From assembly GCA_945872325.1 (NCBI GenBank), contig CAMBZY010000090.1:1-9211 (forward strand): a DNA stretch of 9,211 bases, given 5' to 3'. Of this stretch, positions 1 through 6,224 are shown piece after piece. Below the pieces are notes generated by a model. It searched no databases, was not told the DNA's origin, and saw only the letters and a program-made list of their open reading frames with translations. This stretch comes from Candidatus Kuenenia stuttgartensis (GTDB taxonomy: Bacteria > Planctomycetota > Planctomycetia > Isosphaerales > Isosphaeraceae). Each line of letters starts with the position of its first letter. Within the stretch, counting starts at the first letter, position 1. The position numbers and the translations under genes are program-made.

Positions 1-1101
1 ACGGAGCCACTGGCGGGTCTGGCTCCGTCGTATCTTATCTGGCCGGAACTCCTGAAAGCCAATGGATATGCAACGTCGCTTGCTGGCAAGTGGCACCTTG
101 GGCTTGAGCCTCAGTTTCATCCCAGTCGAAGTGGATTTGACCAGTTTTATGGATTCCGGGGTGGTGGGACTGTGCCACAAAATCCAATCCTCGAAGAAGA
201 CGGCGAACAAGCGAAAAAATCGGGTTTTGTGGCGAACCTGATCACGGATAAAACGCTGGAATTCGTGAAAAAACACCAGCATGAAACATGGCTGGCAGCT
301 GTCCATTTCAGAGAACCTCACGCGCCTTATCTGCCTGCTGATCCAGTGGATGTGGCTGCTGTGGCGGACCTGAAAATAGAGCTGCCCGATGTTTCCGGCC
401 TGCCTAAGGCGAGGGTGGAAAAACTGCGAAGAGATTATCTGGCAGCCGTTCATGGTGTGGATCGCAATGTGGGCCGATTATTGCAACTTCTAGATCAATT
501 GCATTTGACAGAGAACACCCTGGTGATTTTTACCAGCGACCACGGCTATATGATCGGCGAGCATGGGCTGCACCACAAAGGCAACGCAAGCTGGATTGTG
601 GAAGGACGCAAAGGGCTGCGACCAAACATGTTTGATGATGCCATCAGGGTACCCTTGATTGTCCGGCAGCCGGGGCGGGTGCCAGCTGGAACGAAGCCAG
701 GCCAGGTGGTTTCGCAGTTGGATTTATTTCCAAGCATACTCAGTTGGGTGGGGTTGGGGATGCCTGAGAATTTGAGAATTGAGGGGCGGGATGCGTCTTT
801 GTCGTTTGCGGGAAAATCGATTCCCGAGTGGGATGAAACCTTGTTTGGGCAGTATGATCTGAAGCATTCCGGCACAGCGAACATGCGGATGATTCGGACA
901 CGCAAGTGGAAGCTGGTGAGGCATTTGGAGGCTGGATCAGAGAATGAGCTTTATGATCTGGCAAACGACCCTGATGAGAAGGTGAATCTTTGGGGGCAGA
1001 AACAGGCAAAAGAAATACAATCAGAGATGAATCAGCGGTTGATCGATAAGATGAAACAGTTGAAAGACCCACTGACGGAGCAGATTTCTGCGAAGATTTG
1101 A
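1..1101 (+). CDS. Sulfatase (arylsulfatase-type), 5'-truncated by window edge
   Basis: Family S1-type sulfatase (PF00884), expected to hydrolyse sulfate esters, probably on polysaccharides, outside the cytoplasm. The frame is open from base 1, giving 366 residues. The GTG at 172 is not the true start, because the classic GKWHLG motif lies upstream of it in the same frame (fragment residues 29-34). Other hallmarks are REPHAPY with the active-site-type His (about 104-110), the metal-binding TSDHG near the end of the catalytic core (178-182) followed by a HHKG-type segment, RVPLIVRQPG (216-225), SQLDLFPSIL (238-247) and the usual C-terminal ELYDLANDPDEKVNL (about 316-330). The N-terminal part, with the formylglycine C-x-P-S-R motif and any signal peptide, lies outside the window, so catalytic competence cannot be judged. 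Substrate is unknown. It ends with TGA; no clear terminator follows apart from the inverted repeat in the next gap. Confidence 0.95.
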   Translation, partial: TEPLAGLAPSYLIWPELLKANGYATSLAGKWHLGLEPQFHPSRSGFDQFYGFRGGGTVPQNPILEEDGEQAKKSGFVANLITDKTLEFVKKHQHETWLAAVHFREPHAPYLPADPVDVAAVADLKIELPDVSGLPKARVEKLRRDYLAAVHGVDRNVGRLLQLLDQLHLTENTLVIFTSDHGYMIGEHGLHHKGNASWIVEGRKGLRPNMFDDAIRVPLIVRQPGRVPAGTKPGQVVSQLDLFPSILSWVGLGMPENLRIEGRDASLSFAGKSIPEWDETLFGQYDLKHSGTANMRMIRTRKWKLVRHLEAGSENELYDLANDPDEKVNLWGQKQAKEIQSEMNQRLIDKMKQLKDPLTEQISAKI

Positions 1102-1105
1102 GCAC

Positions 1106-1205
1106 TTTCATGAGGCAATCCAATCTGGGTTTGCCCAATTCCGAAAAATGTGATAGAAAAGAGAATCGAATTTGAGGCGAGTCATGGATTGGCTTGCCTA
1201 TGAAA
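1106..1205. repeat. Long imperfect inverted repeat in intergenic gap
   Basis: The left arm at 1106-1125 (TTTCATGAGGCAATCCAATC) pairs with the right arm at 1187-1205 (GATTGGCTTGCCTATGAAA). About 18 base pairs form, with one mismatch (T1119 against T1194) and one bulged G (1112). The 61-nt interior holds a small TGGG-TTTG-CCCA hairpin (1126-1137) and a weaker helix between about 1138-1144 and 1166-1171, so an RNA could fold as a branched structure. The element starts five bases after the sulfatase stop and ends about 20 bases before the Shine-Dalgarno of the DUF4239 gene. It could be a terminator or processing structure for the sulfatase mRNA, a structured leader for the next gene, or a small MITE-like element. 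No target-site duplication was seen. Confidence 0.5.
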
Positions 1206-1237
1206 AGATTCACAACACATCATGAAGGACACATCTC

Positions 1238-2140
1238 ATGTCAGATTTTCTCGAAAGCCTTAGTAATGCCATTGGGGTTACAGACAGCGTCTTTTGTTTG
1301 ATTATGACATTTCTTTCCGTTTTCGTCGCATTCGTATTGGGTAGAATCGCCGTCGTCAAATTCCCATTTGAAAACATGGTTGAATCGGGTGAAGGAATTG
1401 GCTCGTTCTGTAATCTCATCGGTGTTTTATATGCAATTGTTTTGGGTTATGTGCTGGTGAATGTTTATGAAAGCTATTCGATGGCAAGTGAAAAGGTGGA
1501 AGCCGAAGCCTCTCTGCTCATTGACCTTTTGCGGGACGCTGAAGGATTGCCTCCAATTCAGGGTTTGATACTCCGCAAAGCGACTGTAAATTATATGGAC
1601 TCTGTGATTGATGTAGAATGGCCATATATGATTGCAAACCGCGATTTTCATCCAGTGACCTTCGATAAGTTTAGCGCAATTTACAAGACGGTGAAGCAGA
1701 TAAAATGCGATAGCGATGAACAAAGACTATTTCTTGGAGAAATAATTGTACGGCTGAACGAATTGTCGGCTACCCGCCGGGAGCGAATCCAGGTGGCCAG
1801 TTCCCGGGTCCCTGATATGCTTTGGGCGATGCTTTTGGGGGTTGGGTTTGTGAACTTCTCGATGACGTTCATATTCCCTGTTGAGCGGCCAAAACTGCGA
1901 ATTACATTGCTTTGCAGTACTGCAGCCGTCATGACTTTCACCACCTTGCTGATTTTCATTCTGGACAGGCCTTATAATGGAACTTTGGGAATAAAACCAG
2001 AATCGTTGATCAAGGTTCGGGAGATTATTCAAAAGAGGGGTAAACCAGAACAATGGGATCAAGATCCTGGCGTTGCATCCGCAATGCCCAAGCTGGAAAT
2101 GCTTAAAAAAGCGGTTGAAAAGGCCAAGCACTCGAATTAA
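1238..2140 (+). CDS. DUF4239 / bestrophin-like membrane protein
   Basis: A 300-residue integral membrane protein resembling the DUF4239 family (PF14023, called bestrophin-like in some databases). Two hydrophobic helices lie at about residues 17-40 and 56-77, then a long soluble stretch (78-192), then a second pair at about 193-213 and 221-242. Family-like features are the second helix GVLYAIVLGYVLVNVYESY (62-80), followed by an EKVEAEASLLIDLLRD helix, and ILDRPYNGTLGI (241-252) directly after the last helix. No signal peptide is apparent; the first helix would act as anchor. The charged tail (about 256-300) is probably cytoplasmic. ATG 1238 is preceded by AAGGA at 1225-1229 with 8-base spacing; an ATG at 1222 is out of frame. 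An ion-channel role is only suggested by the bestrophin comparison and is unproven. The gene is more AT-rich in feel than the neighbouring enzyme genes, but this was not measured. Confidence 0.8.
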   Translation: MSDFLESLSNAIGVTDSVFCLIMTFLSVFVAFVLGRIAVVKFPFENMVESGEGIGSFCNLIGVLYAIVLGYVLVNVYESYSMASEKVEAEASLLIDLLRDAEGLPPIQGLILRKATVNYMDSVIDVEWPYMIANRDFHPVTFDKFSAIYKTVKQIKCDSDEQRLFLGEIIVRLNELSATRRERIQVASSRVPDMLWAMLLGVGFVNFSMTFIFPVERPKLRITLLCSTAAVMTFTTLLIFILDRPYNGTLGIKPESLIKVREIIQKRGKPEQWDQDPGVASAMPKLEMLKKAVEKAKHSN

Positions 2141-2161
2141 CCTGCTCGCAATCGGTATTGC

Positions 2162-2206
2162 AACAAAAACAAAAATGGGGCAAAAGCAACGGATGCTTCT
2201 GCCCCA
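2162..2206. terminator. Shared intrinsic terminator, strongest for the minus strand
   Basis: A 13-bp stem (2176-2188 with 2194-2206) closes a 5-nt loop, ACGGA. Read on the minus strand, downstream of the lactonase, the only imperfection becomes a G-U pair, and the hairpin is followed by the U-rich run TTTTTGTTTTTGTT (2175 down to 2162). This is a textbook rho-independent terminator. Read on the plus strand, after the DUF4239 gene, there is one A-C mismatch and only a modest T content after the stem, so termination in that direction should be weaker. It lies in the 89-bp gap between the two convergent stop codons. Confidence 0.85.
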
Positions 2207-2229
2207 TATGTGTTTATTGGCTACCCGAA

Positions 2230-3399
2230 TTATTTCACTTGCAGGAATTTCACGCAGACTGGCGTGGAAACCTTGACTGTGTCTGCGGGATCACCCTTTG
2301 GTGCACCAGTTTTAGGGTCGATGGCGTGTACTTCAATCAAGCCCGTATTTTGGCCTTCAATCAGCATCCATTTGCCGGCTGGATCGACTGCGAAATTGCG
2401 TGGGGTATCGATCTCGACCGACTGATAATTGGCCTGCATGGAGAGGCTGCCATCGCCATTGACCAGAAACGTGGTGATCGAATGATGGCCACGATTAGAT
2501 CCATAAACAAAATGGCCGGTCGGGTGAACCACCACTTCGGCGGTGTGGCTGACGCCTTTAAAGCTTGTTGGCAAAGTGCCTATGCTTTGCACTTGCGTGA
2601 GTTCACCAGTCTTGGTATTCACATCAAAAACATTCACGGTGTTGCCAATTTCGGTGATCACGAACGCCCGCTTGCCGCCCGGGGCGAAAGCGAAGTGGCG
2701 AGGGCCAGAACCTGGCTTAACAGCCACGTGCGGTGGGTTTGCCGGAGTCATTTCGCCAGTGGCAGAATCAAATGCAAAGATCAGGATCTGGTCGAGCCCG
2801 AGGTCGGCCACATATGCAAATTTGCCATCGGGGGACATATTTACAGAGTGGGCATGAGGAGCTTCCTGGCGATCAGGATTCACGCTTTTGCCTTTATGCT
2901 GCACAAAAGCCGTGGTTTTGCCAAGCGATCCATCGCCAGTAATTGCAACTGCGCCTGAGCTTCCACCACCATAATTTGCGAACAGGACAAACTTACCGGT
3001 GGGGTCGATGGTCAGGTGACACGGGGCTGTGCCGCCGGTTTCCACCTGATTAAGCATCTTCAAATCGCCATTTGACTGAATTTCAAAGGCCGTCAATCCG
3101 CCGGCCTTTTTGCCGTTCTGGTTGTCAATTTCATTAACGCTGTAAAGATGCTTGCCATCTTTATGGATCGCTAGAAACGATGGATTCGCTACCTTGGCAG
3201 CCACTTGAGGGGCCGTGGCCTTGCCAGTGGTGGTATCGAGGTCGAATTTGTAAATGCCTTCGCTTTTTGTGCCGTTGGTATATGTGCCAACATACACTCG
3301 CACGTGATCGGCATGGCTTGAGGCTCCAAATAAAGTGGCTGAGGCGGCGAGCATCAGAAACGACTTTCTGGTCATTCTGGAAATCGATTGCAATGTCAT
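2230..3399 (-). CDS. Exported lactonase-family seven-bladed beta-propeller (YbhE/Pgl-like)
   Basis: A 389-residue protein of the lactonase family (PF10282), which includes 6-phosphogluconolactonase YbhE/Pgl and fungal carboxy-muconate lactonizing enzyme. Residues 1-30 form a Sec-type signal (R/K-rich start, hydrophobic 14-25, likely cleavage after ASSHA), so it acts outside the cytoplasm and is unlikely to serve the cytosolic pentose phosphate pathway. Mature protein opens with RVYVGTYTNG (34-43). Blade repeats of the form 'DPTGKFVLFAN' recur at about 131-142, 188-199, 239-250, 291-301 and 338-348. PHAHS (181-185), GPRHFAF (232-238), E250 and SNRG (301-304) resemble the His/Arg/Glu/Arg set proposed as active site in the muconate enzyme. 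The natural substrate is unknown; many planctomycete homologues carry this annotation only by homology. GGGAGAG at 3406-3412 supports ATG 3399; a second ATG at codon 9 would give a more compact signal peptide. Confidence 0.9.
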   Translation of the reverse strand: MTLQSISRMTRKSFLMLAASATLFGASSHADHVRVYVGTYTNGTKSEGIYKFDLDTTTGKATAPQVAAKVANPSFLAIHKDGKHLYSVNEIDNQNGKKAGGLTAFEIQSNGDLKMLNQVETGGTAPCHLTIDPTGKFVLFANYGGGSSGAVAITGDGSLGKTTAFVQHKGKSVNPDRQEAPHAHSVNMSPDGKFAYVADLGLDQILIFAFDSATGEMTPANPPHVAVKPGSGPRHFAFAPGGKRAFVITEIGNTVNVFDVNTKTGELTQVQSIGTLPTSFKGVSHTAEVVVHPTGHFVYGSNRGHHSITTFLVNGDGSLSMQANYQSVEIDTPRNFAVDPAGKWMLIEGQNTGLIEVHAIDPKTGAPKGDPADTVKVSTPVCVKFLQVK

Positions 3400-3405
3400 T
3401 CAGGT

Positions 3406-3412
3406 CTCTCCC
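3406..3412 (-). promoter_or_regulatory. Ribosome binding site of the lactonase gene
   Basis: On the minus strand the sequence before ATG 3399 reads CCAGGGAGAGACCTGA. The GGGAG core stands about 6-8 bases from the start codon and favours this start over the internal ATG at codon 9. The core is partly included in a small near-palindrome (CCCT-CC-AGGG), which could weakly mask it. Confidence 0.6.
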
Positions 3413-3559
3413 TGGAGGGTGTTCTCAAAAGTTGCTCAATCTGACGGAACAGGTTGATTCATGAAAGCCTAGTGTCGAAATTGGGCTGTGTCGAGGGGTT
3501 CATCCGTATTTTTTCGATTTTCTGTCAGTTTGCTGTTGCATCAAAGGTATTTATGATTG

Positions 3560-3565
3560 AATAAT
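3560..3565 (+). promoter_or_regulatory. Possible -10 box for the sialidase-like gene
   Basis: AATAAT matches five of six positions of the sigma-70 -10 consensus. The paired -35 candidate TTGCAT at 3536-3541 matches only three of six. Planctomycete promoters are poorly defined, so this is a tentative assignment. Confidence 0.25.
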
Positions 3566-3609
3566 GAGAGACCATCCACTCATAAACCCAAGCTCAGGAT
3601 CAACCTCAT

Positions 3610-4773
3610 ATGACTCTTCCGATGAACCGGCGAAAATGGATTCAGAGCCTTGGGGCGTGTTCGTTGATCGGCTCGTGCAAAATACTGCAAGCCGATACGG
3701 CTGAAGGATATACGATCCCGACTCTGGACATTGACGGATGGGCGGATCATCAGGTGATCGTGGATCGCGAGCCTGGCCAATATCTTGGTCACCCCACCAC
3801 CGTTCTGCTCGAAGATGGCAAAACCATTCTGACCGTTTATCCCAAAGGGCATGGCAAAGGCCCGATCCAGTACAAGAAATCCACTGACGGCGGTAAGACC
3901 TGGAGCGATCGCCTCCCGACACCGCCCAACTGGGTGAGCAGCGGAGAGACCCCTACGATTCATCGGGTGGTGGACGCCAGTGGCAAGAAACGCCTGATTA
4001 TATTCTCAGGGTTGAAGCCGATCCGCATGGCGGTTTCAGAAGATGACGGAGCCAATTGGACAGAATTAAAACCGATCGCCGAATACGGCGGAATTGTACC
4101 CATGGGGAGTGTGGTTGCATTAAAGGATCAGCCTGGTCATTATCTGGCCCTTTTTCATGACGACGGCCGATTCATGAACGAGCCTTTCAGGCCTTCGCCC
4201 AAAGGCTTTTACGTTTATCAGATCAATTCGACTGATGGTGGTCTGACCTGGGGCGAACCCAAGGTGGTGGCCCATCATTCAGACGCCCACCTGTGCGAAC
4301 CAGGAGCTGTGCGAAGCCCTGACGGTAAGCAAATTGCCGTGCTTTTGCGTGAGAACAGACGCAAGCATAACTCATTTCTGATCACATCTGAGAATGAAGG
4401 AAAATCGTGGTCGAAGCCGAAAGAATTGCCGGCTGCATTAACGGGCGACCGCCACACGGCCGCTTATGCTCCAGATGGCAGACTCTTGATTTCATTTCGC
4501 GACACCACTCGCAAATCACCCACAAAAGGCGATTGGGTGGCCTGGATTGGCCGATATGAAGATATCATAGCAGGCCGCGAAGGGCAGTATCGTATACGAA
4601 TCAAGAAAAATCATAAATCCTCAGACTGCGCATATCCCGGTGTGGAAATACTCTCAGATGGTACGTTTGTATTAACAACCTACGGCCACTGGACTCCGAA
4701 AGAACAGCCGTATATTCTGAGTGTGCGGGTCAGGCTCGATGAGCTGGACAAATTACATTCACGACAGAAATAA
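3610..4773 (+). CDS. Exported sialidase-like (BNR/Asp-box) six-bladed propeller protein
   Basis: A 387-residue member of the sialidase superfamily (exo-alpha-sialidase-like, BNR_2 type), predicted to be a six-bladed propeller acting on glycosides outside the cytoplasm. Four Asp boxes are visible: STDGGKTW (91-98), SEDDGANW (143-150), STDGGLTW (207-214) and SENEGKSW (260-267). HLCEPGAV (227-234) with Glu230, RENR (247-250), GDRHTAAYAPDGRLLISFRD (279-298) and CAYPGVEILSDGTF (340-353) occupy places where sialidases carry catalytic Glu, Arg and Tyr. The exact arginine triad cannot be assigned by eye, so true sialidase activity is unproven. The N-terminus NRRKWIQSLG (6-15) is a Tat-like signal. 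Cys17 (SLGAC) and Cys23 (LIGSC) both fit a lipobox, so it may be a lipoprotein. ATG 3610 has a weak AGGA upstream; the ATG at 3622 has none. It ends 14 bases from the convergent DUF1501 gene. Confidence 0.88.
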   Translation: MTLPMNRRKWIQSLGACSLIGSCKILQADTAEGYTIPTLDIDGWADHQVIVDREPGQYLGHPTTVLLEDGKTILTVYPKGHGKGPIQYKKSTDGGKTWSDRLPTPPNWVSSGETPTIHRVVDASGKKRLIIFSGLKPIRMAVSEDDGANWTELKPIAEYGGIVPMGSVVALKDQPGHYLALFHDDGRFMNEPFRPSPKGFYVYQINSTDGGLTWGEPKVVAHHSDAHLCEPGAVRSPDGKQIAVLLRENRRKHNSFLITSENEGKSWSKPKELPAALTGDRHTAAYAPDGRLLISFRDTTRKSPTKGDWVAWIGRYEDIIAGREGQYRIRIKKNHKSSDCAYPGVEILSDGTFVLTTYGHWTPKEQPYILSVRVRLDELDKLHSRQK

Positions 4774-4787
4774 GTCGTAATTGCAAT

Positions 4788-6224
4788 TCAGAAAAGTTCC
4801 AGCAACGGCTCGCCTTCAGCCAGCAGGTTGAAAGTGCGGCCGTCTTTATCTGTGGCTTCAAGGTTTTTAATCCCCATGGCGTGATACACGCTGTGGGCGA
4901 TGTGGGCTGGCGTCACAGGCTTTTCGGCTGGAAATTCGCCGCGTTTATCGGTGGTTCCATAGGCTTGGCCGCCCTTGATTCCGCCACCGGCCAGGACCAC
5001 GCTTTGGCAGTGTGTCCAGTGATCGCGGCCGGCTCCGGAAATCCCACCCGAACGGGGGTCGCCCACTCGCGGCTTCCGGCCCATTTCAGAAGTCACCATC
5101 AGCATGGTTTCATCGAGCAGGCCACGTTGTTCCAAGTCTTCAATCAAGGCAGAAAAACACTGGTCAAATTCAGGCAGAAGGTCTTCTTTCAGACAACTGA
5201 AATTGCTGCCGTGAGTGTCCCAACCGCCGCCGGAGGCACATTTCTTGGCAATTCTTTCGTCGTTTTCGGACCAGAAAACGGTGATGAATGGGACCTGTGC
5301 TTCCACAAGTCGTCGGGCCACCAGCAGGCTCATTCCATTAATGGTCTGGCCGTATCGAGCGATGGTGGAGGGTGATTCTCCAGCCAGATCAAAGGCTTTT
5401 GTGGCTCCTCCACCTGAGAGCAGCCGCATGGCCTGATTCTGAAGTTTCGACCATGTCTGGACACGCGATTTCAATTCCAGGTCGCGGCGGGCGGAATCCA
5501 CCAGTTCCAGGAGATGGTCGCGGTTGAGCATTCGGCCAGCACTGACATTACCCTCGAGCGTCAAGGCCGGGGCCTGAAAATTCATGGGCTTGGCACGATC
5601 GGCCAGAACATACATGGGATCGTGTTCCACGCCGAGCCGGGCAGCGAACTGGCCTGGGCGAACATATGGCAGTGTGCTCGGTTTAAATGGCAGAGAGATT
5701 GCATTTGGGAGTTCTGGATGCTGGGGCCTGCGGGAGGCTGCCACACAGCCCAGATAAGGCCAATCGTCGGGCATGGGGGTTCGATTATTTGCCAGAGTCA
5801 GAAATGTGGGATCGGGCACATGACCAGTGAGATTGTAATAATAACCCGCGTGGTGATCATTGGTATTCACTGTCGAACGGATCGAGCGGACCACAGCCAG
5901 ATGGTGCCCAACGCGGGCCAGTCGCGGAAGATGTTCGCTGATCTGGAGGCCGGGTGCTGAGGTTGCAATTGGTTTAAATTCGCCGCGATATTGCTCAGGA
6001 GCGTCTGGTTTCAAGTCCCACATGTCGATATGACTGGAACCACCGCACAGGAAAAATAAAATGGTCGACTTGGCCTTTCCGCCAGTTGTGATTGCATTTG
6101 TTAAAACGGGATCCTGAGAGGCTGCAAGTTGTGGATTGCCGAACCTGAAACCTGCCAGGCCGAGAGTGGATGCAGTCAGGATTTGCCGTCGGGAAAAATT
6201 GCCATTAATGTTATTCTGATTCAT
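4788..6224 (-). CDS. DUF1501 protein B (last gene of the leftward operon)
   Basis: A 478-residue DUF1501 protein (PF07394), a planctomycete-rich family usually placed with the alkaline-phosphatase-like fold; its reaction is not established. The Tat-like signal is NFSRRQILTAS (9-19), so export in folded form is likely. Conserved motifs, in order, are CGGSSHIDMWDLKP (60-73), HHAGYYYNLTG (124-134), GGGWDTHG (332-339), TSEMGRKP (378-385), GRDHW (399-403) and LAGGGIKGG (411-419). The Asp/His/Glu residues in these are candidate metal ligands, by inference from the fold. It differs from the neighbouring DUF1501 copy at most motifs (SEMGR against GEFGR, GWDTH against GWDQH), so it is an old paralogue rather than a recent duplicate. 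Its ATG overlaps the upstream TGA as ATGA, and its Shine-Dalgarno lies inside the upstream gene, which implies translational coupling. The stop is 14 bases from the convergent sialidase-like gene. Confidence 0.93.
   Translation of the reverse strand: MNQNNINGNFSRRQILTASTLGLAGFRFGNPQLAASQDPVLTNAITTGGKAKSTILFFLCGGSSHIDMWDLKPDAPEQYRGEFKPIATSAPGLQISEHLPRLARVGHHLAVVRSIRSTVNTNDHHAGYYYNLTGHVPDPTFLTLANNRTPMPDDWPYLGCVAASRRPQHPELPNAISLPFKPSTLPYVRPGQFAARLGVEHDPMYVLADRAKPMNFQAPALTLEGNVSAGRMLNRDHLLELVDSARRDLELKSRVQTWSKLQNQAMRLLSGGGATKAFDLAGESPSTIARYGQTINGMSLLVARRLVEAQVPFITVFWSENDERIAKKCASGGGWDTHGSNFSCLKEDLLPEFDQCFSALIEDLEQRGLLDETMLMVTSEMGRKPRVGDPRSGGISGAGRDHWTHCQSVVLAGGGIKGGQAYGTTDKRGEFPAEKPVTPAHIAHSVYHAMGIKNLEATDKDGRTFNLLAEGEPLLELF

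Larger units (their letters stand above)
3400..3609. promoter_or_regulatory. Divergent intergenic region between lactonase and sialidase-like genes
   Basis: This 210-bp gap must hold the promoters for both divergent genes. No gene, tRNA or strong hairpin was found in it. For the rightward gene a weak candidate is TTGCAT (3536-3541) and AATAAT (3560-3565), with 18-base spacing and a -10 box matching five of six consensus positions. A start near 3572 would leave a leader of about 38 bases. The leftward promoter is not clear. GTGTCGA occurs twice in direct orientation (3472-3478 and 3488-3494), 16 bases apart, which could be an operator but may be chance. The sialidase-like gene has a modest AGGA (3596-3599), ten bases before its ATG. 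Confidence 0.4.

Noticed and set aside
172..174. GTG as the sulfatase start
   Set aside because: The same frame continues to base 1 and encodes the GKWHLG sulfatase motif upstream, so this is an internal Val codon.
740..1213. A 157-codon minus-strand open frame opposite the end of the sulfatase
   Set aside because: It is antisense to conserved sulfatase C-terminal sequence, is Ser/Pro-rich and has no domain resemblance; it is a shadow frame.
1222..1261. A tiny open frame from ATG 1222 overlapping the DUF4239 start, as a leader peptide
   Set aside because: It is only 13 codons, its ATG overlaps the start of the Shine-Dalgarno of the main gene, and it has no ribosome binding site of its own.
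2158..2958. A 266-codon plus-strand open frame opposite the lactonase gene
   Set aside because: It lies wholly antisense to a clear beta-propeller gene and overlaps the terminator hairpin. Its translation shows no recognisable domain and has an unnatural His/Cys/Trp-rich composition.
4881..5960. Plus-strand open frames of 164 and 148 codons opposite DUF1501 protein B
   Set aside because: Both are antisense to conserved DUF1501 motifs and show no family features; they are shadows.
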